NCBI GenBank assembly: GCA_964405435.1
Contig: CAYOOD010000006.1
Span: 1 to 64,000, forward strand
Direction: 5' to 3'
From: DVEG01 sp964405435
Lineage (GTDB): Bacteria; Cyanobacteriota; Cyanobacteriia; Cyanobacteriales; Oscillatoriaceae
DNA length: 64,000 nucleotides
The notes below the pieces were generated by a model that saw nothing but the letters and a program-made list of their open reading frames with translations, had not been told where the DNA came from and did no database searches. The position numbers and the translations under genes were made by a program. Below are positions 7,872 through 17,617 of the stretch, one piece after another. Position 1 is the first letter of the stretch. The number at the start of each line of letters is the position of its first letter.

Positions 7872-10436
7872 GTGACTCGGGAATTGGAATTTCATGTTTC
7901 TGTAACCCCGGTAGGGACAGACGAATACCTCGTCAGGACAGAACGGGTGGCCCCTGGTGTGCCCTTGGCTGAAGAGCAAGTTCGCTGGCCGCTGGAAGAT
8001 TGGTTGGCGCAAGCGCGTCAGCTAATGAATGACCCTTTGCTGGGCTTGCTGGAAGGAGGCAGGCCCTACGCGGGAGGGGAGAGGCGATCGCAAAACTACC
8101 TGCGCCGCCGGGAAAATTTAGAGTCGGACTTGGACGCCGCACAAGTGCTAAACCTGGTAGCCCTGGGCCAGCAGCTCTACAATTCCCTGTTTCAAGGCAC
8201 TTTGAGAGATAGCTGGACGGCAGCGCAAAGCATCGCCCAGCACCGGCGAGAAGTGTTGCGGCTGCGGTTGGGACTCAAGGGCAACCGCTTGCCCCGCCTG
8301 CCCTGGGAAGTGCTGCACGCCGGCGATCGCCCGATCGCCACCGGCACGAACGTGCTGTTTTCCCGCTATCAACCCAATAAAGGCGTCAGCCAGTCGGGGT
8401 TTGAAAGTCTCAAACGAGCCAGCAGCGCCTCAACGCTGAAAATCTTGATGGCGATCGCGGCACCCACCGACCGAGAAAGTCTGGAACTCAAGCGCGAAGC
8501 CCTGCACCTGCAGCAAGAACTGCAAAGCCGCTCTTCCAGAGGAGGTGCCAGCCTTCCAGCAATGGAAATGACCATTTTAGAGCAGCCAGACCGCGCCGCG
8601 CTCACCCAAGCCCTAGAACAAAGCAAATATCACGTCTTCCACTACGCCGGTCACAGCAACTTGGGAACGGCAGGAGGAGAACTGTACCTCGTCAATCGGC
8701 GCACGGGCTTGACCGAAACCCTAAACGGCTATGATTTGGCAGGATTGCTGGCAAACAACGGCATTCAGCTCGCCGTGTTTAATTCCTGCCGGGGAGCGCA
8801 CGCGGCAACCGCCGACCCCACCGAAGATACGGGAGAGCGCAACCTCGCTGAAGCCCTGGTGAGATTGGGGATTCCCGCCGTGCTGGCAATGGCAGAACGA
8901 ATCCCCGACGACGTGGCCCTGACCCTGGCGAGGCTGTTTTACCGCAACCTCAATCAGGGCTACCCCGTGGATTTGAGCCTGAGTCGGGCGCGGCAAGGGT
9001 TGATTTCGGCTTACGGTTCCCATCAACTGTACTGGGCTTTACCGATCCTCTACCTGCATCCGGAATTTGACGGCTATCTCACCTCCAACCAGCGGGAAGC
9101 CGAAGCGCTCTCAGTACCCACAAAGGAGCTGAGCCTTCCGATGTCTCAAGGAGCGTCGCTGCTGTCTTCAGAACCGGATCTGCTCGAAGATGAGTCCTTC
9201 GAGCCTTTGGAACTCGACGAGCTGGGCAAAGAAGAAATCGAGGGGATATTGGACGAGCTGGAATACGACGCGCTCAACGATCCAGAAGCGTCAAATTTAG
9301 TCACTGATTTGCTGCGCCAGCTATCCACCTCCGAATCGCGAGACAATCAGCCGATCGCGCGATCGCGCCCCGATCTGCTCAGCAGCGAGGAGAACCCGAA
9401 CCAATACGAACTGCCGAACGTCCGGCGATCGCCGAGAGCCGAGAGTGCCAGCAGAAGCCCTTCGGAAGCGATCGCCCTGCCAGCGCCACCCAATCCGGGC
9501 GGAACCAAACCTTCTAGAGCCAACGCCCCGCCTGGTACGCGCCGGCGCGGTTTCCGCTCCTGGCAAACGCGAGTGCTCGGCCCCCTGCTTTGGCTGGTCG
9601 TCTGCGCGTTCGGAATCGGCGCTGTGTGGTCTTTTCGCGACTTGCTGTTTGGAGCGAGCCCCAAACCACCGGAGGTGTCCGTCGTGCCTCCAGTTACGCC
9701 AACCGATCCGAAGTTCGATCGCTTGGATTTGCGGAAAGCCAGCACGACGGATCTCGTGGCGATCGCCACCGCGCAGTTCAGCAAGGGCAACTCGATCAAC
9801 GGGCAGAAAGCTGTAGAAGCCCTGCTCGATCGCAATGCCCTGCAAGAAGCCAAGGCAGCCCTCAGCGCCGTCCCCAGCAAGCAAAAAGACGACCAGGCGA
9901 TTAACTTTCTCTACGGGCGGATGGCTTGGCAGTTCGTGCAATCTGGCGAAAGAGATTACAGCCTGCAAGACGTGCGCCGCTACTGGGAAGCCGTTATCCG
10001 AGAGCAACCCAAATTGCCGCTGTATTACAACGCCCTCGCTTTTGCCTACTATGCCGACGGAGACGTGAATCGCGCCTCCGATATGTGGTCCCTCGTTACC
10101 GCCTCAGAACCGCAGAACAATACCAGCCAACCCGCCCCAGCACAGAAACCGCAAGGGGCATCCGACACGGCGACAGCCACGCAACCCCGCCTGAGTCAAG
10201 AGGTGGCGATCGCCTATGCTGGCAGGGCTCTGGTGCTGTGGAAAAGCGCTGAAAACCAGCCCCCAGCCGAGCAAGCTTCTCGCTTGAAACGGGCGATCGA
10301 GTTTCGCCAAAAAGTGCTGGCGTCCGATCCGCTTGGCTTTCAAATAGACGCTCTGGGCAATAACTGGCTGTGGCCCGAGGTCGCGATTCAAGACTGGCGA
10401 TCGCTCCTGGCACTGAAAGAACCGGCTGAAAAGTGA
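7872..10436 (+). CDS. CHAT-domain caspase-like protein with TM segment
   Basis: An 854-residue protein with a GTG start; AGGAG lies 13 bases upstream and no ATG is available. Residues about 90-400 form a CHAT domain, a caspase-fold peptidase, with the catalytic pair H261 (HYAGHSN) and C306 (FNSCRGA) and the typical ending QLYWALPILY. A Ser/Asp/Glu-rich linker follows (410-560), then one transmembrane helix (about 566-586) and a C-terminal region with TPR-like helices (from about 610). It is therefore probably a membrane-tethered protease or sensor with a repeat domain on the other side. CHAT proteins are often effectors in bacterial conflict and programmed-death systems. No partner is adjacent. 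Confidence 0.88.
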   Translation: MTRELEFHVSVTPVGTDEYLVRTERVAPGVPLAEEQVRWPLEDWLAQARQLMNDPLLGLLEGGRPYAGGERRSQNYLRRRENLESDLDAAQVLNLVALGQQLYNSLFQGTLRDSWTAAQSIAQHRREVLRLRLGLKGNRLPRLPWEVLHAGDRPIATGTNVLFSRYQPNKGVSQSGFESLKRASSASTLKILMAIAAPTDRESLELKREALHLQQELQSRSSRGGASLPAMEMTILEQPDRAALTQALEQSKYHVFHYAGHSNLGTAGGELYLVNRRTGLTETLNGYDLAGLLANNGIQLAVFNSCRGAHAATADPTEDTGERNLAEALVRLGIPAVLAMAERIPDDVALTLARLFYRNLNQGYPVDLSLSRARQGLISAYGSHQLYWALPILYLHPEFDGYLTSNQREAEALSVPTKELSLPMSQGASLLSSEPDLLEDESFEPLELDELGKEEIEGILDELEYDALNDPEASNLVTDLLRQLSTSESRDNQPIARSRPDLLSSEENPNQYELPNVRRSPRAESASRSPSEAIALPAPPNPGGTKPSRANAPPGTRRRGFRSWQTRVLGPLLWLVVCAFGIGAVWSFRDLLFGASPKPPEVSVVPPVTPTDPKFDRLDLRKASTTDLVAIATAQFSKGNSINGQKAVEALLDRNALQEAKAALSAVPSKQKDDQAINFLYGRMAWQFVQSGERDYSLQDVRRYWEAVIREQPKLPLYYNALAFAYYADGDVNRASDMWSLVTASEPQNNTSQPAPAQKPQGASDTATATQPRLSQEVAIAYAGRALVLWKSAENQPPAEQASRLKRAIEFRQKVLASDPLGFQIDALGNNWLWPEVAIQDWRSLLALKEPAEK

Positions 10437-10451
10437 TGACACAAAAGTGAA

Positions 10452-10489
10452 AAAGGGTAAAGTTAGATAAATTTATCACTTTACCCTTT
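10452..10489. terminator. Strong hairpin after the CHAT gene
   Basis: Twelve-bp arms (AAAGGGTAAAGT / ACTTTACCCTTT) enclose a further palindrome GATAAATTTATC. It starts 16 bases after the CHAT stop codon. There is no clean T-run, so it may be a terminator or an RNA-stabilising hairpin. The bases from 10490 to 10631 are low-complexity TAATTGGTAATTG-type repeats with no gene. Confidence 0.55.
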
Positions 10490-10631
10490 AATAATTGCTA
10501 ATTGGTAATTGTAAATTGGTAATAGTGAATTGGGCAGAGTGAATTGGGGAAAAAGGTAATTGATAGGATGATTTTTACCCATTACCCATTACCGATTACC
10601 AATTTCCCTGTCAAAATTGGGTATTGTCACT

Positions 10632-10880
10632 TTAATCTTCGCGTTCCAGCCCTTTTGAAATCAGCAAGCAGCCAGTAGCACAAGTTAGAGCGATCGCGCC
10701 GTAGCACCAAAGCGGCACGCTCCCATTCGGCGGCGAACTCACAGCAGCATAATTGGGATTGCTCAGAGCCCAGAGAGCCAAAAGAGAACTGCCGACTATG
10801 GTTAGCAGCAGCACTCCCCAAACAATAATTAAGGGATAAACAGAGGGCTGCCCTCTCAGAGATGGTCGAAATTTTGACAT
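10632..10880 (-). CDS. Small two-TM membrane protein
   Basis: 82 residues from ATG 10880 (MSKFRPSLRGQPS). Upstream in-frame codons exist, but they lie in GGGCATC-type repeats and are not coding. Two hydrophobic helices are visible, about 17-40 (PLIIVWGVLLLTIVGSSLLA) and 57-75 (GAIALTCATGCLLI). The short charged C-terminus (KGLERED) is probably cytoplasmic. It resembles small conserved cyanobacterial membrane proteins of unknown role. Confidence 0.7.
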   Translation of the reverse strand: MSKFRPSLRGQPSVYPLIIVWGVLLLTIVGSSLLALWALSNPNYAAVSSPPNGSVPLWCYGAIALTCATGCLLISKGLERED

Positions 10881-11002
10881 AATGGGGAATAGGGTATGGG
10901 GCATCGGGCATCGGGCATCGGGCATAGAAATAAAAATAATAGGCAATTCCTACTGCCCAATTCGCAACGCCCAATTCGCAATGCCCTGTGCCCAATTCCC
11001 AA
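10881..11002. repeat. GGGCATC / CCCAATT tandem repeats
   Basis: Three tandem GGGCATC heptamers and several CCCAATTCGCAA-like units lie between the small membrane gene and ddl. Related runs occur at 20090-20170, 10490-10610 and 63745-63825. Confidence 0.65.
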
Positions 11003-12067
11003 TTACTTGACTTTCTCAGAAGAACGCTCGATCGCGAGTTGAACTAGGCGATCGACTAATTCGGGAAAAGGAATGCCGCTGTGAGCCCAGAGCTGCGGAT
11101 ACATGCTCAGAGAGGTAAAGCCCGGGAGCGTGTTGATTTCGTTAATCAAGATTTCGCCGGTCGATTCAACGTAGAAGAAATCAATCCGCGCCAAACCGGC
11201 GGCGTCAACGGCTAAAAAGGCTTGGATTGCCTTTTCCTGAATTTGAGCGGCGATCGCATCGGGAATATCAGCCGGGATAAACAAATTGGCTTTGCCGTCG
11301 GTGTATTTGGTTTCGTAGTCGTAGAAATCGCTTTGATAAGTAATTTCGCCAACCACAGACGCCTGGGGATTGTCGTTGCCCAACACGGCGCATTCGACTT
11401 CTCTAGCGACTACACCTGCTTCTATGATAATGCGGCGGTCGTAACTGGCAGCACTGTCGAGAGCAGCTTCTAGCTGAGCGCGCGATCGCACCTTGGAAAT
11501 GCCAACTGAAGAGCCTAAATTGGCGGGCTTGACGAAACAGGGATAGCCGAGCGTTGCCTCGATTTCGTCGCAGAGTTTGGGGAAAACGCAGGGATTCGAC
11601 CAAATTTGCGATCGCGTCACTGCCATGTATTTGACTTGCGGCAACCCCGCGCGATCGAAAGCCATTTTCATCGCGATTTTATCCATACCCAGCGCCGAAC
11701 CCAAGACGCCGGAACCGACAAACGGCTTTTGCATCAGCGTCAGCAGCCCCTGGATGGTGCCATCTTCGCCATTAGGTCCGTGGAGGATGGGGAACCAGAC
11801 ATCCACGTCAGCAGCAGCAGGCGGGAATTGCCACAGGTTAGGGGTGGGGGTTTGGGTTTGCAGGGGAGCGCCAGCGTCGAGAACTTGTTGGGAGACTTCC
11901 GGCGATTGCCAGTAACCGTCTTTTTGGATGTAGAAGGGCAGCAGGTCGTATTTTACAGCATTTTCGTCAGCCTTTAGGGCGCGCGCGATCGCCCGGGCTG
12001 ACGTAATTGAAACCTCGTGTTCCCCCGAACGCCCGCCGAATAACAGCCCTACTCGCAATTTCGCCAT
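11003..12067 (-). CDS. ddl: D-alanine--D-alanine ligase
   Basis: 354 residues from ATG 12067, with GAGG ten bases upstream; the in-frame codons before this ATG are not supported. The enzyme joins two D-Ala molecules using ATP for peptidoglycan precursors in the cytoplasm. Family motifs are the N-terminal GLLFGGRSGEHEVS, HGPNGEDGTIQG, GSGVLGSALGMDK, the ATP-grasp segment FVKPANLGSSVGISK and the C-terminal LARIDFFYV with NEINTLPGFTSLSMYP. The length is normal. It is monocistronic. Confidence 0.97.
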   Translation of the reverse strand: MAKLRVGLLFGGRSGEHEVSITSARAIARALKADENAVKYDLLPFYIQKDGYWQSPEVSQQVLDAGAPLQTQTPTPNLWQFPPAAADVDVWFPILHGPNGEDGTIQGLLTLMQKPFVGSGVLGSALGMDKIAMKMAFDRAGLPQVKYMAVTRSQIWSNPCVFPKLCDEIEATLGYPCFVKPANLGSSVGISKVRSRAQLEAALDSAASYDRRIIIEAGVVAREVECAVLGNDNPQASVVGEITYQSDFYDYETKYTDGKANLFIPADIPDAIAAQIQEKAIQAFLAVDAAGLARIDFFYVESTGEILINEINTLPGFTSLSMYPQLWAHSGIPFPELVDRLVQLAIERSSEKVK

Positions 12068-12853
12068 TGTTGCAACCTCGTGAATCGATAAATGTTGGGT
12101 GTTAGATTTTACAGCCGCCTGTGGCTCCCAAATCCACAATCCCCAATACTACTGCTTGCTCTGCTATTCCGCGCTAGAGTAGCACAACTTGTCGCGCGGG
12201 GGGCGCGAGCGGGGGGGCACGACACGGATTCTGACACGGATGCACGGATAGATTTCTTTTGTATCGGTGTATCTGTGCTAGTCGGGCGAGCGCGGGGCGA
12301 GCGCGGGGGCATCGCCCCTACACGTCTAGAGGCGGCCTGTTTTTGGCCAGAAGGCGGGAAGCGCGATCGCGCTCCTCCGTGACCGAAATCACATCTAAAA
12401 ATTGACCGATCGGTTAAGAAGCAGCGAACAATCTTTGCGGATATTGGTTTCGGTGATATTCAAAATAAAGAAAAAAATTAGGAGAAGTGACGCAGGCACC
12501 GCAGTGGCGCATCTGCTTTAGAAAAGTATAAACGATCGCTCTTTTACGGGGAGAGCGATCGCAAAACTTTACTTGACAGGCTGAACCGAGCTATTGTAGA
12601 GTAGAAAAGAATGAAGAAAAACAATAAATTACAGCCTAAATCTTACTAAATCCGCAGGGTTTAGGCAGGTATTCGACGGCTCTTGCAGGAGTCTGAAAGA
12701 TTGACAGTTGTGGTTTTCGCCTTTAAGGGGTCGCAGATGCAGAGCAGGGATTGAGAGAACTTTTCGACGAGGCGGCACGAGCCGCATTGCCAGTACGCGC
12801 GGGGGCTATGCTTCCAGGGTGTAAAAACCATGTAGTTGAAAAAGAGTAGAGAA
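12068..12853. other. Gene-free stretch with a HIP1 hairpin
   Basis: About 785 bases upstream of the dynamin gene without a convincing gene. A perfect 10-bp hairpin with arms CGATCGCTCT and AGAGCGATCG lies at 12533-12561. The final 200 bases are less HIP1-rich and should hold the promoter of the dynamin cassette. Confidence 0.5.
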
Positions 12854-15310
12854 ATGGCAAGAGAAGTTGAGACAATCCTGCAAAGCACGCGCGATCGCTT
12901 GCGAGAACTGGGCGAAGCCCTCGAAAATCTCGTGCAATCCTATCCTGATGTATTCGAGGCACCGGAAATCGCTGCGCAGCTCGAATCATTCCGGCAGGCG
13001 CATCGAGAAGCGACAGACAGGCTGGATAAACCCACCCTAGCGATCGCCACTCTGGGGACAACCTCTTCTGGAAAATCAACCATTGTCAACGCATTAATCG
13101 GTCGCAGAATTGCTCCTATGGAAGCGGGTGAAATGAGCGGGGGAGTTTTGACGCTTCGACACGCAGATGAGCGAAAATTGGCAGTAGAAGCCACAGAGGG
13201 TGCAGGCTGGGAGACGGGTGAGTGGACGGACTTGAGTGACGAGGCTATATACGATCGCATTCGCAACAGCGTCATGTTTCCTTATCACGAAATCCGGGGC
13301 AAGCAAAAAGAGTGTATAGCGCCAGAAGTGATTGCTTATGGGCCATTGCTGGCAGTTTCCAATCCCAATCTGATAGGTCTGCCGCCAGGAGTCGGAGTTG
13401 AGCTAATTGACTTACCGGGTTTAAAATCCGTTCAGGATGGAGCCAATCTCAAAGTTATCCAAGCCCGCGTTCACAAAGCCTTTAGCCTCGTAGCTCTCGA
13501 CTACATGCAGGTGGACGACGAACACAGAAAACTTTTGCTGGAAGAACTCAAGCAAGTTGTCAAGTACCTGCAAGGTCGCACTGACTCAATGATTTTTATC
13601 TTAAATCGGGTCGATCAGCGCGGAGCCGAGGATATCCCAATTGAGGAACGGATCGGCAAGCTCAAAACAGAAATCCAGGAGGTACTTTCGCTCAAAGAAC
13701 CGCCAGATATTATTCCCTTCAATGCGCGATTGCTTTACAACGCGCAGTGTGCTTGGGGAGCGGGGAAATTTGATAGCGATTCAGGGGTGGAACAAGAGAA
13801 ACGCCTGAAACTGCTACAAGCAATGATCGAAGACTGTTCCAAGTCTATACGCCAGCACACGCAGGACGATCGAGAAGTGCGAGATTGGTTTCGCAAGGTC
13901 GAAGATCGTGTATGTGCCAAAAAGCCTGTCAGCGATAAGGCAATGCGACAGATTCTTCGGTACGCGCTCAAGTGGAGTGGAGGCGCTCGGCTTTGGAAAC
14001 GCCTGCGCGAGCGCGTTCGGGAGTCATTTCCAGAACTTATATTGTTACCCGCCCTACTTAACGTTTTTAAGAGCTACGATGCCTTAGCAGCGGCGATCGA
14101 TAGCGTTGCTGCAATCCGTAAAATTAGCATAAAAGAAGAAGTTGAAGCAGAACAGGAAAAAATACGCAATAGCCGGGAGCAGTTGCGCAACAAAAGTGAA
14201 ACTCTGCTAAAAAAACGTAATTCCGAAGTTAAAAACATTATAGAAGCTCTCAAGGCAGATAGAGGAGCTGCGGGAAGTCGCATAGCCCAAGAAGCGCAAG
14301 AAAAAAAGCGGCAGGGATGGCAAAAAATTATTGACGCTATTGATGCAATAGAAGAGGACGTACTTTCAAACATTATAATTCCCGTGCGAACCACTCTTAA
14401 AGAAGAAACTGGAGCTTTTGCATTAGAAGATAAATTAAAAGACTTTATACCAGCTACTTTAGCCAAAGATATAGCGAGTGCATACGATGAAATACGCGGT
14501 AAACTGGATGGCTTTACAGAAGAATCTGGTTGTTTAACCAAGCGCGTCCGTGATGATGATGCCGATGAAAAGCAAAAGCTTGAAAACGCCGAACGTGCCG
14601 TTCGCCAGCTTTACAAAGCCATGCGCGACGCGCTGCCATCTCGAGCTGAATTTACCCTTCAAGGACAGGCAAAACAAATTCAGGAAGCCTTACAAGGATT
14701 AGGTGAAGAGGCAGCTCAAGAGCTTTGCGAGTTAGTTCGTCAAGAACTCCCATCATTCAAGCTTGATGAAGCCGTAATAGCGTATTTCAAAAAAAAGTTA
14801 TTTCAGGAATTACCCGCTCTGCCAGAGAAATTGTTTGAATTGTCAGATAATATCAAAGTTCAGCAAAGTACAGAACAAAAGGTAGTTGGCAAAAAAGCCG
14901 TCACCGAAACTTACACAGAAAAGTTTTTTTTCTTTTTTAAAAAAACGAAAACTAGAACTAAGTATGAAAATGTATATGAAGATGTTCACTATCAAGAGCT
15001 AACACTTCCAAATGCAGACACTATGGCTGAAGACTGGTTCTTAGTGTTTAAGGAAAAAGAGGAAAATTTATGGGAAATACTTTGTTGGTGGATAGTTGAC
15101 TACCTCAAGTGGGTAAAGAAAGAATTCAAGAACTCTGTTGACTTTGCGCTAAAATTAGCAGAAGACACGCTTCAAGATCAATTAAGGATTATCGAGCAAA
15201 CTAGCAAATCTGAAATAGCACGCTGGGGAGAAGTTGAAGAGCGAAAAGCTTTAGTAACAATAGCACGCCAGCATCTGCAAAATGAATCACTAACAAAGAA
15301 AGTAAGTTGA
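12854..15310 (+). CDS. Dynamin-like GTPase
   Basis: 818 residues from ATG 12854; a TTG 18 bases upstream is less likely. The GTPase motifs are the P-loop GTTSSGKS (68-75), switch DLPG (186-189) and NRVD (251-254), as in bacterial dynamin-like proteins. After about residue 390 come long charged helices (EAEQEKIRNSREQLRNK) consistent with a dynamin stalk, and a Lys/Phe-rich segment (FFFFFKKTKTRTKY, about 695-710) that may contact membrane. From about 14100 onward the DNA is visibly more AT-rich than its surroundings, which suggests transfer. It starts a three-gene run (spacing 9 and 30 bases). Bacterial dynamins remodel or guard membranes, and some protect against phage; a role here is inference. 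Confidence 0.85.
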   Translation: MAREVETILQSTRDRLRELGEALENLVQSYPDVFEAPEIAAQLESFRQAHREATDRLDKPTLAIATLGTTSSGKSTIVNALIGRRIAPMEAGEMSGGVLTLRHADERKLAVEATEGAGWETGEWTDLSDEAIYDRIRNSVMFPYHEIRGKQKECIAPEVIAYGPLLAVSNPNLIGLPPGVGVELIDLPGLKSVQDGANLKVIQARVHKAFSLVALDYMQVDDEHRKLLLEELKQVVKYLQGRTDSMIFILNRVDQRGAEDIPIEERIGKLKTEIQEVLSLKEPPDIIPFNARLLYNAQCAWGAGKFDSDSGVEQEKRLKLLQAMIEDCSKSIRQHTQDDREVRDWFRKVEDRVCAKKPVSDKAMRQILRYALKWSGGARLWKRLRERVRESFPELILLPALLNVFKSYDALAAAIDSVAAIRKISIKEEVEAEQEKIRNSREQLRNKSETLLKKRNSEVKNIIEALKADRGAAGSRIAQEAQEKKRQGWQKIIDAIDAIEEDVLSNIIIPVRTTLKEETGAFALEDKLKDFIPATLAKDIASAYDEIRGKLDGFTEESGCLTKRVRDDDADEKQKLENAERAVRQLYKAMRDALPSRAEFTLQGQAKQIQEALQGLGEEAAQELCELVRQELPSFKLDEAVIAYFKKKLFQELPALPEKLFELSDNIKVQQSTEQKVVGKKAVTETYTEKFFFFFKKTKTRTKYENVYEDVHYQELTLPNADTMAEDWFLVFKEKEENLWEILCWWIVDYLKWVKKEFKNSVDFALKLAEDTLQDQLRIIEQTSKSEIARWGEVEERKALVTIARQHLQNESLTKKVS

Positions 15311-15319
15311 GAAAATTGT

Positions 15320-16309
15320 ATGACTTATAATTCTTCTGATTCTTCGTTGAGTCAATTTCTTGAAATATGGAACCGAATTTCAGAAGACCGGAGAAATACA
15401 AACCTAAACCATGCGATTCTGGCTTGGTGTGAGGAATTAGCTATTGAGGAAACCTTAAACTGTGATAGTGCTGAAATCATTCAAAATATTAATGAATGGT
15501 TGAATAACCGTGAATTAGTAGAGAAAAGTTTCAACATTTACAAAATCTTGCTTCGCTGTACAAATTCACGATTAGTTCGTCGCCTGAAAAATTCAATGTT
15601 ACCTCCACCTTTAGCAGATTTGACTCCAGATTTTTTAGATCGGACTGTGAAAGAGTGGAGTCAAGGGTATTTAGATCGGATTGAAAAAAATGAATTCCGA
15701 GACAACTGCAAAGATTCACTATATGAGATGGAAAGAAATGCCATGAATAATCCCGCATTAGTTGGCTTAGTTGCTTTTGCTTTGGTAGGAATGGCAATAG
15801 CTACAATTCTATCAAAAAAGAAAAGGCCGTCTCGAAGAAACTCTGCTTCAAAAAAAATACACACACCTATTCAAACTACTGTTTCCCTACCTAGTTCACC
15901 TTCTGTTTCCCCTGCAAAAACTGAAGCTGTTTTAGTCCTCGTTATCAATGCCCAATCCGAACAACTGTTGAACTCTCTCAAACAAAATAAGAAACTTACA
16001 GTCGATGACTGCGAGAGTTTAGGCAGGGCAACTAAGTATTTATGGATGGGTGATAAAAATGAATTTTCTCCAGATCTGAAAAAGTGGGTTGACGCCAGCC
16101 CCGTACCAGAGAACGAAGAAACTGAATATGACGTATATCTGGTTCAAATTAACCTAAACCAGTACGAAAGTGGTTTTGAGCAAACAACAAGTGCCATCAA
16201 GCGCCTTGATGCTTTCGGACGACTCCCTGATATTGCAGGTGAGGTGAAAGTTTCACATAGGCTACCCGCCAAAGCTTATGAAAACACTAGCTTATACCGT
16301 TCCCGTTAA
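15320..16309 (+). CDS. Unknown one-TM protein of the dynamin cassette
   Basis: 329 residues, starting 9 bases after the dynamin stop codon. The N-terminal 135 residues are helical and charged. One transmembrane helix is at about 142-164 (ALVGLVAFALVGMAIATIL), followed directly by a basic stretch (SKKKRPSRRN) that should be cytoplasmic. After a Ser/Pro linker comes a C-terminal domain of about 120 residues (from EAVLVLVINAQSEQLL). I recognise no family. The low GC content matches the upstream gene rather than the rest of the window. It is probably a membrane partner of the GTPase. Confidence 0.8.
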   Translation: MTYNSSDSSLSQFLEIWNRISEDRRNTNLNHAILAWCEELAIEETLNCDSAEIIQNINEWLNNRELVEKSFNIYKILLRCTNSRLVRRLKNSMLPPPLADLTPDFLDRTVKEWSQGYLDRIEKNEFRDNCKDSLYEMERNAMNNPALVGLVAFALVGMAIATILSKKKRPSRRNSASKKIHTPIQTTVSLPSSPSVSPAKTEAVLVLVINAQSEQLLNSLKQNKKLTVDDCESLGRATKYLWMGDKNEFSPDLKKWVDASPVPENEETEYDVYLVQINLNQYESGFEQTTSAIKRLDAFGRLPDIAGEVKVSHRLPAKAYENTSLYRSR

Positions 16310-16339
16310 CTAGCCGTCTCAACAGATAACTCTACTAAT

Positions 16340-17617
16340 ATGCTCATCGATACCACTCTAATAGCCAACGATCCGTTTATTATTCAGGGCTTGCTGAACG
16401 GCACGCTGAAACGATTTGGCAGTGTAATTCGGTGGGCTGCGGGGACAGAAAATGCGGGTCAAATTGTCCGCCATTTGGCAGAGGCACCCGGCTTAACTAA
16501 CAAATTGATGACTCTGCCTTTCTCTCCCGTGTTGGGCGGTGCCTCTGTGGTGACGGATATCATCGGTCATGGCTTCACACTTCACAAACTCAATGGAGTT
16601 CAGCAAACGCTCTCCCAAGTTCAGCAAACCCTCTCCTCTGTTTTAAATCTGAGTCAGATTGCAGCCGGGGCAAGTGTTTTGAATCTGGGGTTGAGTCTGG
16701 CGGGATTTGCTTACATGGGCTACAAACTGCACCAAGTTCAGCAGTCGATTGATAATTTACAGAAGTCTGTGGAAGCTGGCTTCGATCGCATTGACAAGCG
16801 GTTAGATAGATTATCCGGTCAGCTTGCCTATCTTCACTTGCTGGTAGAACGCAGTCTAGACGAACAGCGGCATCTCGGTCAAGCAATTTCTGAACTTCAC
16901 CGAGCCTTGTTAATAAAAGAGATAGCCGAGCTACAAGCCGAGCTTACCAACCGAACTCGCTTCCCGGATGACTCGCCGCGAGATGCCCTGAAAGTAGCCT
17001 CTCGCTGCCGAATTTTTCTGGCGAACCAAGCCATGCAAGCCATACCGGGATTAGAGGCACAACCGATGCTAATTACGGATGTGGCTGTGCAAGGGTGGGC
17101 GGTGGCAACGGCAACGGAATGCAATCTGCTCTTAGAAATCGGACAAATTCGCGAGGCGCGAGAGTTGCTATCTGTAGAGGTTCCGCGCTTCCAAGAACTA
17201 ACAACGCGCTGGGCAGACGAGTTGATAGAGTGCGAGCGATCGCACCTTTCCACGGCTTACCGATTTACAGCGCCCCGCTTTCAACCCTATATTAGCGCCG
17301 AAAGGAGCGATCGCATTGCCCGTATTTCCTCAGCAGACAGCGCTCTCTCACCCGACAAAATACGGCGCAGAAAAAAAGATGTAGAGGTAGAGTTTGAAAT
17401 GTCCTATGCCTCTCAACTCGATGAAAAATGGACGCACCGCCAAATCGCTGTAGCGGAGTATCTCGATTCTCTGAGCGAACTTTCAGCCAGATTAGAGGGC
17501 TTGCAGGCTTTTGCCGAATTGTGCGACAGGAGAGGGGTTAAAAGCAGTCGAGAAATCCTGCCGGCGAATGATGCCGAACCGGGTTTGTATGTTCTCCCCG
17601 CAGGTGAAGCGATATAG
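16340..17617 (+). CDS. Coiled-coil protein of the dynamin cassette
   Basis: 425 residues, starting 30 bases after the previous gene. Hydrophobic and amphipathic segments lie at about 60-125 (LPFSPVLGGASVVTDIIG, then LNLGLSLAGFAYMGY). A heptad-like coiled coil follows (LHQVQQSIDNLQKSVEAGFD, then RIDKRLDRLSGQL, about 130-165), and the rest is a helical domain rich in Leu/Glu. The coiled coil after a hydrophobic patch resembles pore-forming or membrane-associated effectors, but this is inference. The stop codon lies inside the left end of a palindromic repeat element (17612-17710), so the original C-terminus may have been longer. Confidence 0.8.
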   Translation: MLIDTTLIANDPFIIQGLLNGTLKRFGSVIRWAAGTENAGQIVRHLAEAPGLTNKLMTLPFSPVLGGASVVTDIIGHGFTLHKLNGVQQTLSQVQQTLSSVLNLSQIAAGASVLNLGLSLAGFAYMGYKLHQVQQSIDNLQKSVEAGFDRIDKRLDRLSGQLAYLHLLVERSLDEQRHLGQAISELHRALLIKEIAELQAELTNRTRFPDDSPRDALKVASRCRIFLANQAMQAIPGLEAQPMLITDVAVQGWAVATATECNLLLEIGQIREARELLSVEVPRFQELTTRWADELIECERSHLSTAYRFTAPRFQPYISAERSDRIARISSADSALSPDKIRRRKKDVEVEFEMSYASQLDEKWTHRQIAVAEYLDSLSELSARLEGLQAFAELCDRRGVKSSREILPANDAEPGLYVLPAGEAI

